DNA of 64,000 nucleotides from Euborellia annulipes (lineage: Eukaryota; Arthropoda; Insecta; Dermaptera; Anisolabididae), in contig JAKCPI010005089.1 of assembly GCA_023213315.1 (NCBI GenBank), forward strand, positions 468,571-532,570, given 5' to 3'. Of the stretch, positions 43,438-49,400 are shown piece after piece. The position numbers and the translations under genes were made by a program. Positions within the stretch are counted from its first letter, which is position 1, and every line of letters begins with the position of its first letter. Below the pieces are notes generated by a model, which saw nothing but the letters and a program-made list of their open reading frames with translations, did no database searches and was not told where the DNA came from.

Positions 43438-46400
43438 GGGTTTTTTTGGGGGGGGGGGGGCCCCCCCCCCCCCCCCCCCCCCCTCTAATATTATGCTGTT
43501 ATTAAAAATTAAAAAATTAATCTTAAGTATACTTTTTACATTTAACATTCCAATTAAGGTAAAAATAAAAATAAAAATAAAAATAAAGAAAAAAAAATAC
43601 AAATTAATTCAATTTTCAATTTTTTTTTTTTAGATGAACAAGATTTGAATCTAAAATATAATTTTATGAAGTATGTTAAAGAATAGCCTTGAAATAAGGG
43701 TAGACTAACCCGATGACGAGGCGAGTCTGAGACGACAGTTGCATTGTGAAACCATGTGACGGTGGGTTTGGGATCCGCCTGAATACGACACTCGAACAAC
43801 AACCTTTTTCCATCTTCTTCCTGGCGAATTGCAGGCTTCTTTGAGAATGTAGGAGCAATCCCATCGATTTGTCTGTAATCCGATAACAATCGCAAAATTT
43901 TAATTATTTATTATTAGACATGAAGGTAATATTAATGAAATCTGCTAATAATATATGTTCACTAGAAAAAAAATGTTTAATTCATGATTAATGTCCATAA
44001 TATTGGGGAACCCGAAAATAGTGTAAGGTCGCAATGATTCTTATGAAGTAAAATGTCCAGTAGAAACTCGATTATTCAGGCCTCAATCGAGAATTCGATT
44101 TTTTTAAATTCGTTTTTAAGAGTGCAATTTTTCTCAATTAATCGTAGCCTACTATCATTAATTATATTTTTCTGTTTTATATGTGAATTATTAATAATAT
44201 ATTAATATAACTACACGAACTCTTTTTCACCCACATATAAAGTATATCTGGATGGCGGGTACTCCCCTAAAATCGTCCCTTGAATCCGACAGTGATTCTA
44301 TTAAAATTGCATCCGGGAGAAGATTACAGAATCAAAAAGTGTATTTAAATATTTAAAAAAAAAAACTAAAAATATTTATTTATTATGGATTAGGCCATCC
44401 GTCGGTCCTAGCGGGCGGCGTCTTGGGATGTGATTTTTAGTTGTTCCCATATTTACTATTTTGTGCCAAAACAGAAATATGAAATAAAAACCATATTTTA
44501 ATTTTTTGTCCTCCTCCTTCCTTCATAGCCCACCGATCCTCACCAGTGATGATTCGGTCGCACCAGGAAGAACTGTGGCAAAACGGCAGTGCCTTGGTGA
44601 GCCATATAAGAAAGAAACTTCAGTTCTGAATCGAACTCGTCAAAAGTAGATGCCAGAGAAGAATCAAGGGGGATCTAATTCAAACATATCAACCTCATGT
44701 GCATATATAGGCCTATATGCCACTCATATGCTGCGATTTATTGGGGAGAGCTGATTCCTCCTATCCACAACAAATGGAACACATCTCAGATTGGGTCTAG
44801 GAACTCTAATGTTAATAAAGGCCTCGGGTATGTTAGCTCTTCCCCGCTATGCAAAAATCTGAGATCGCCTATCGTTCTCCTGGCTTCTAAAGAGTCCAGC
44901 CTCAAATGCTCACATGCCTCCAGGTAAGTCATATATATAATTTTCAATTTTATTTTACCTATTTAAATTTTATAAAAAAAAAATGTTTGAAAGCTGTTTC
45001 GATTATCTCCCAAAAACCTGCCTCTTTCTAACCCCGGGCCAATTATAAGCAATTTACCGCAAAAAAGTACGTAAGATAGAATCAAGTATTTTTTTTGCGG
45101 GGAACCCTCATAACGTTTACCTCTTTGGGGTCCCGAAACCCTAATTTCGCCACTGACAGTGAATGTAATATTTATTCAAAACTATTTATTTCTAATATTT
45201 TAGTCATCTTAGGCCAATTGGTTATTTTTTAAATTAAATTAAAATAATAATAATAATGAAGAAGATATTGATCAACAAAACCAATAACTATATATCAATT
45301 ATGGATATATAAGTGTATATATTGTATTGTAGTTCTAATGAGAACACAAATGAATTTATTTTAATTCGTCCAAAGATAATCAATACTATGTATAAATCGC
45401 TAGGCGCTGACTTCCTGTCCCTGTGTGTATGTACCTATCAGGGCGCTGATTGGCCAGAATAAAAGGAAGTTGAGTCAAAGAGGGAAATTTAAAACTTAAA
45501 ATTTTGCAATTGCTCGCAGGAGATTTTCGTTTCGGTCATCCGGTCTTAAGCACTCAATCGTATATGTTTTTATTTGTATTTGGCGATTCCTGATTCCAAT
45601 TAGTCTGGATAATCATGTTTCTACTGTACATAGTCACTGATCATGATCTTGCCTATATTTTATATCAACACAATTATTAGAAAAATATAACTATACATAT
45701 AATATTAATATTGAAATAAATTTTATTCCAATTATTTTACATTATTAAATTTTCAATTTAAAATTTAAACAGAACATACGAGCTTAAAGAAGGCCTAGAA
45801 GGGCGGAGGTTTCTCATCCATGGTATATGTAAATTATTAATAATTCACGATCTTAAGTTATTTACTTCAAATATGTAAATAGGAAAATTGAGGCGCTCTT
45901 GGAAGAATCGAGAGTGTCTCTTTTCTCTAATGTAATTTTTAGAGAAAATTATTCAAATTTCATTAAAATAATTTTAGGTAGCTTATATTATTTGCTGATT
46001 TCCATTTATATCTAAATTATTTGTTAGATCCACACATGCTAAAACAAACAAATAAAAAAACATCAACTAAATGCTCCAAGTTATATAACCAAGTTTTTTA
46101 ATTTAAATTCATTATATTATAGTCGAGCCATTTTAGAATATGATAGGTGTAGTTTTCTGAGAAAGAGCGGAGAAGATAAGAGAAAAGGGCAGCTTTTGAC
46201 AGGTAGATAAGTTTATAAGATTATGAATGCAATTTTGTTTTATTTAAAAAATACGTAAACCGAAAGATGTCATGAAATGTTAATAAAATATAAAAAAAAA
46301 AAATGAAAAAATTTTTAATTATTAATATATGAACATATAATACCTAACGTTTTACTTATCAAAAAACAAAATTGGAATCAATAATAAAAGAATTTGATTT

Positions 46401-49400
46401 CGGTTTAACTGTGAGGGGGGGGGGGGGGGGGGGGGGGGGGGTTTATTTGTAAAAAATATGTATTTTTTACAAATAAAACTACAGTTAAACCGAAAATCAA
46501 ATTCTTTTACTAATGATAACAACTGTGAAAGCCTAAACTCCAAAATTGGAATCATTAAATCGAAATAAGTACATTTAAAATTGTTTTAATTAGAAAATTG
46601 TAGGTCTACTAAAATATATCCATTAGTGAATTTGAATAATTTATTCAGGACTTTTGCGAGCTAATGACATTTCTTTTGTTTCCTCCCGCTCCCTTCGAAA
46701 TGAAATGTCAAGCTTAGCAAGAAGTCATCATTAATTTACAATGTCAACCGCGGAATAAGTTAAAGAAAGAAGCAAGGATGAATATGAATCATAAATACAA
46801 AAAAATTTAGAATTCACCAATACTTTTTACAGCAAAGAATAAATATTATCGAAGAAAATCAGCTAGAAAAATGAACTTATAACCTATTTTTACATTGTAG
46901 AATAATAAGATTTTTAGGGAGTCAAATATTAAATAGAATAAACCTAATTTTAGTAATTTACAAAAATCTGATGTAATACTTAAATGTCTAATAATATGAA
47001 TAATGAATCAGATCAGATTTCACTAGAACTTTTGTTTTGAAAAATAAACAAACTAAATTATAACCTATAAATAGTCGCGAAAAAAACTCAGAAATTATAG
47101 CAGTCACTTTGCCAGAACGTTGCTTTGTAGACTATTAATACATTTAATTAAAGATCATTTCAATTAATAATCCGATCCTTAGTATAATGCCTAAACTACT
47201 TTCAACAATAAGAATAACAAGCATAACAATCATATGCAACAATACAATATGCAACCCTGGCGGCGTTAACAAGATTTTAGTAATTCCGAGATTGGCCAGA
47301 CTATAATAATAGATTTCACTAAGAAATTAGCAAAATCTTAATATTAATAGAATGTAACTTAATATTGTTATAAAACACAGGCCAATAAATTTATTAGTAA
47401 ATGTGAGGAGTATTTTTAATTTATTAATAAATCAAATTCATCTCTAATTTAAAAAAAAAATCAATAAAAAATTTAAATCTAATGTAAAATTAAATCTATT
47501 AATTAATGGGTTAAGATGTCAAACAAGTTGAAAATAGATAACCGAGAAACATACTTTTCTCGAGGTTCGTCAGCCGCTGAAAAAATAGAAAAATATTTTT
47601 AGAAGAATGTTTGTGAATCATTAAAAAAGAAAAAAAAAGTGAGTGAGGTAAGATAATTAAATTAAATCATTTTAAAGAAAGAGAAGAATATGACTAATGA
47701 GATTTAACTAAATCATTTTGTTGATTATATTAATAATACAAAAACAAGAATATGCAATTTGTTAAGCAATCTTTTAAAAGATAAATTATTTCATAAAAAT
47801 AATTGATGTGGAGGTGTAGTTAAATGTTCAGGAATTAAAAGAAGCAGCCAAAAGGAAATTAAATAAAACACTTATTTAATTGTTGACGTTTCTATTACAA
47901 ACCAAGACAAACTTAATTAAGGTAAGGAAAAAATAATAATCAGCTGTTATTTTTTTATTAGCTAATTCACTTGATCTCAAAAAATATCAAATTTTAAAAA
48001 CCTTAAAAGTCGCATGATTCATTAAATGGATATAATGTATTGATTGTTTTGGATACCGATATCATTAAAAGTTTTAATTTTTATATTTTTGAAATTTTAT
48101 ATCTATTGAAAACAGATCAAGGACAAATAAATTTGATACAATTGGAAGATTTACGCTGGATCAGATTTATAAGGGAACTACCGGAGAATAAAAGCCAGCA
48201 TTTCCAAATAAATTTGTATTGGCAAATTGTTTATTAATTTAGGATTATTTTTTTTTTTTACTAATCAATTAAAATTTTATTTCATTACTATTTTTTGTAT
48301 TTAATTTTCTAAACAAATAATACAAGTTTGTTTTAGAAAGTTTAACGAAAGATTAATTAAATAAAAATTATAATTATTTAAAATTATTTGATTCTTCTTT
48401 TGTTTGTTATTAAATAATAGCAAATTAAAAAAAAAAGGTCAGACTAAGAAACTTTTAAACAGACATTCAAAATAATTATTCAAAAAGAAATATATATATA
48501 TAGGTAAGAGAAAGTTAAAAATTGAAAGAAAGAAAAATATAAAGTTTAGTTAAAAGCAAAAAAAAAAAAACTTTTAAATAAGTAAGAGAAATAAAAAGTA
48601 AAACCAAATTATAGGAAAGCCGTTAATAATTTTAAAAAATATTGTTAAACAAAATTTTAATAAATTCAGAGTTATCTAAACCTTTTAATGCTTAATCCCC
48701 AAATGAATTTATAAATTACATTCCCACACCCCATGGAAAGTTTTTTGTTTATAAAACTTCCCCTTTTCGGTCGGGGAAAAAAAAATAATTAGTCAAATAC
48801 TATTCAATTATGTAAGGTAAATATTAATAAGACTAAATAAACTAAATTTTCGAGCAATAATCCAATATTTTTGATTAATATCAATATATATCAACAATTA
48901 ATAATAACACTAAAAAAAAAATATTTTGTAAAAGATATTTACTGTAGAGATAGGTAACTATTTCAAGGTAAAGGCAACCCAATAAGAATCAGCTGAGAAA
49001 AGCCTGGGGTGGGGGGAGTAATTCACAATGCTAATACTATTTAATAGATTAATTTTTAAAGTGAAATTTTTGTAAAAAAAAAAAAAAAAACTATCAAAAA
49101 CGTTTAAAAAAAATTTTGTTCCCATTTCCCCTCTTGAAGTTTATTTTCTATAATTAAGAAGTGAATTTTCTAATAAATTTATATCACTCATAGTTTTAAA
49201 AAATAAATAATATATTTTTTTATTTTTCATCATTTTAATCAATTAATTTAGATTATCCTCTATCCAGAGAAAAAAAGCCTATTATTTCGAAAGAAATGAA
49301 TTTGATTGAGTAAAAGCACCCTCTCCAAAAAAAAAAAAAAACTAAATAAATTTTTAATATTTATAAAATATTAAATCTTTATTTGAAATATTTAGGGTTT

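Noticed and set aside
43222..43602. 126-codon minus-strand open frame rich in Lys, Gly and Pro
   Set aside because: It is translation of T, C and G homopolymers in a MITE and overlaps exon 3's 3' flank; not a gene.
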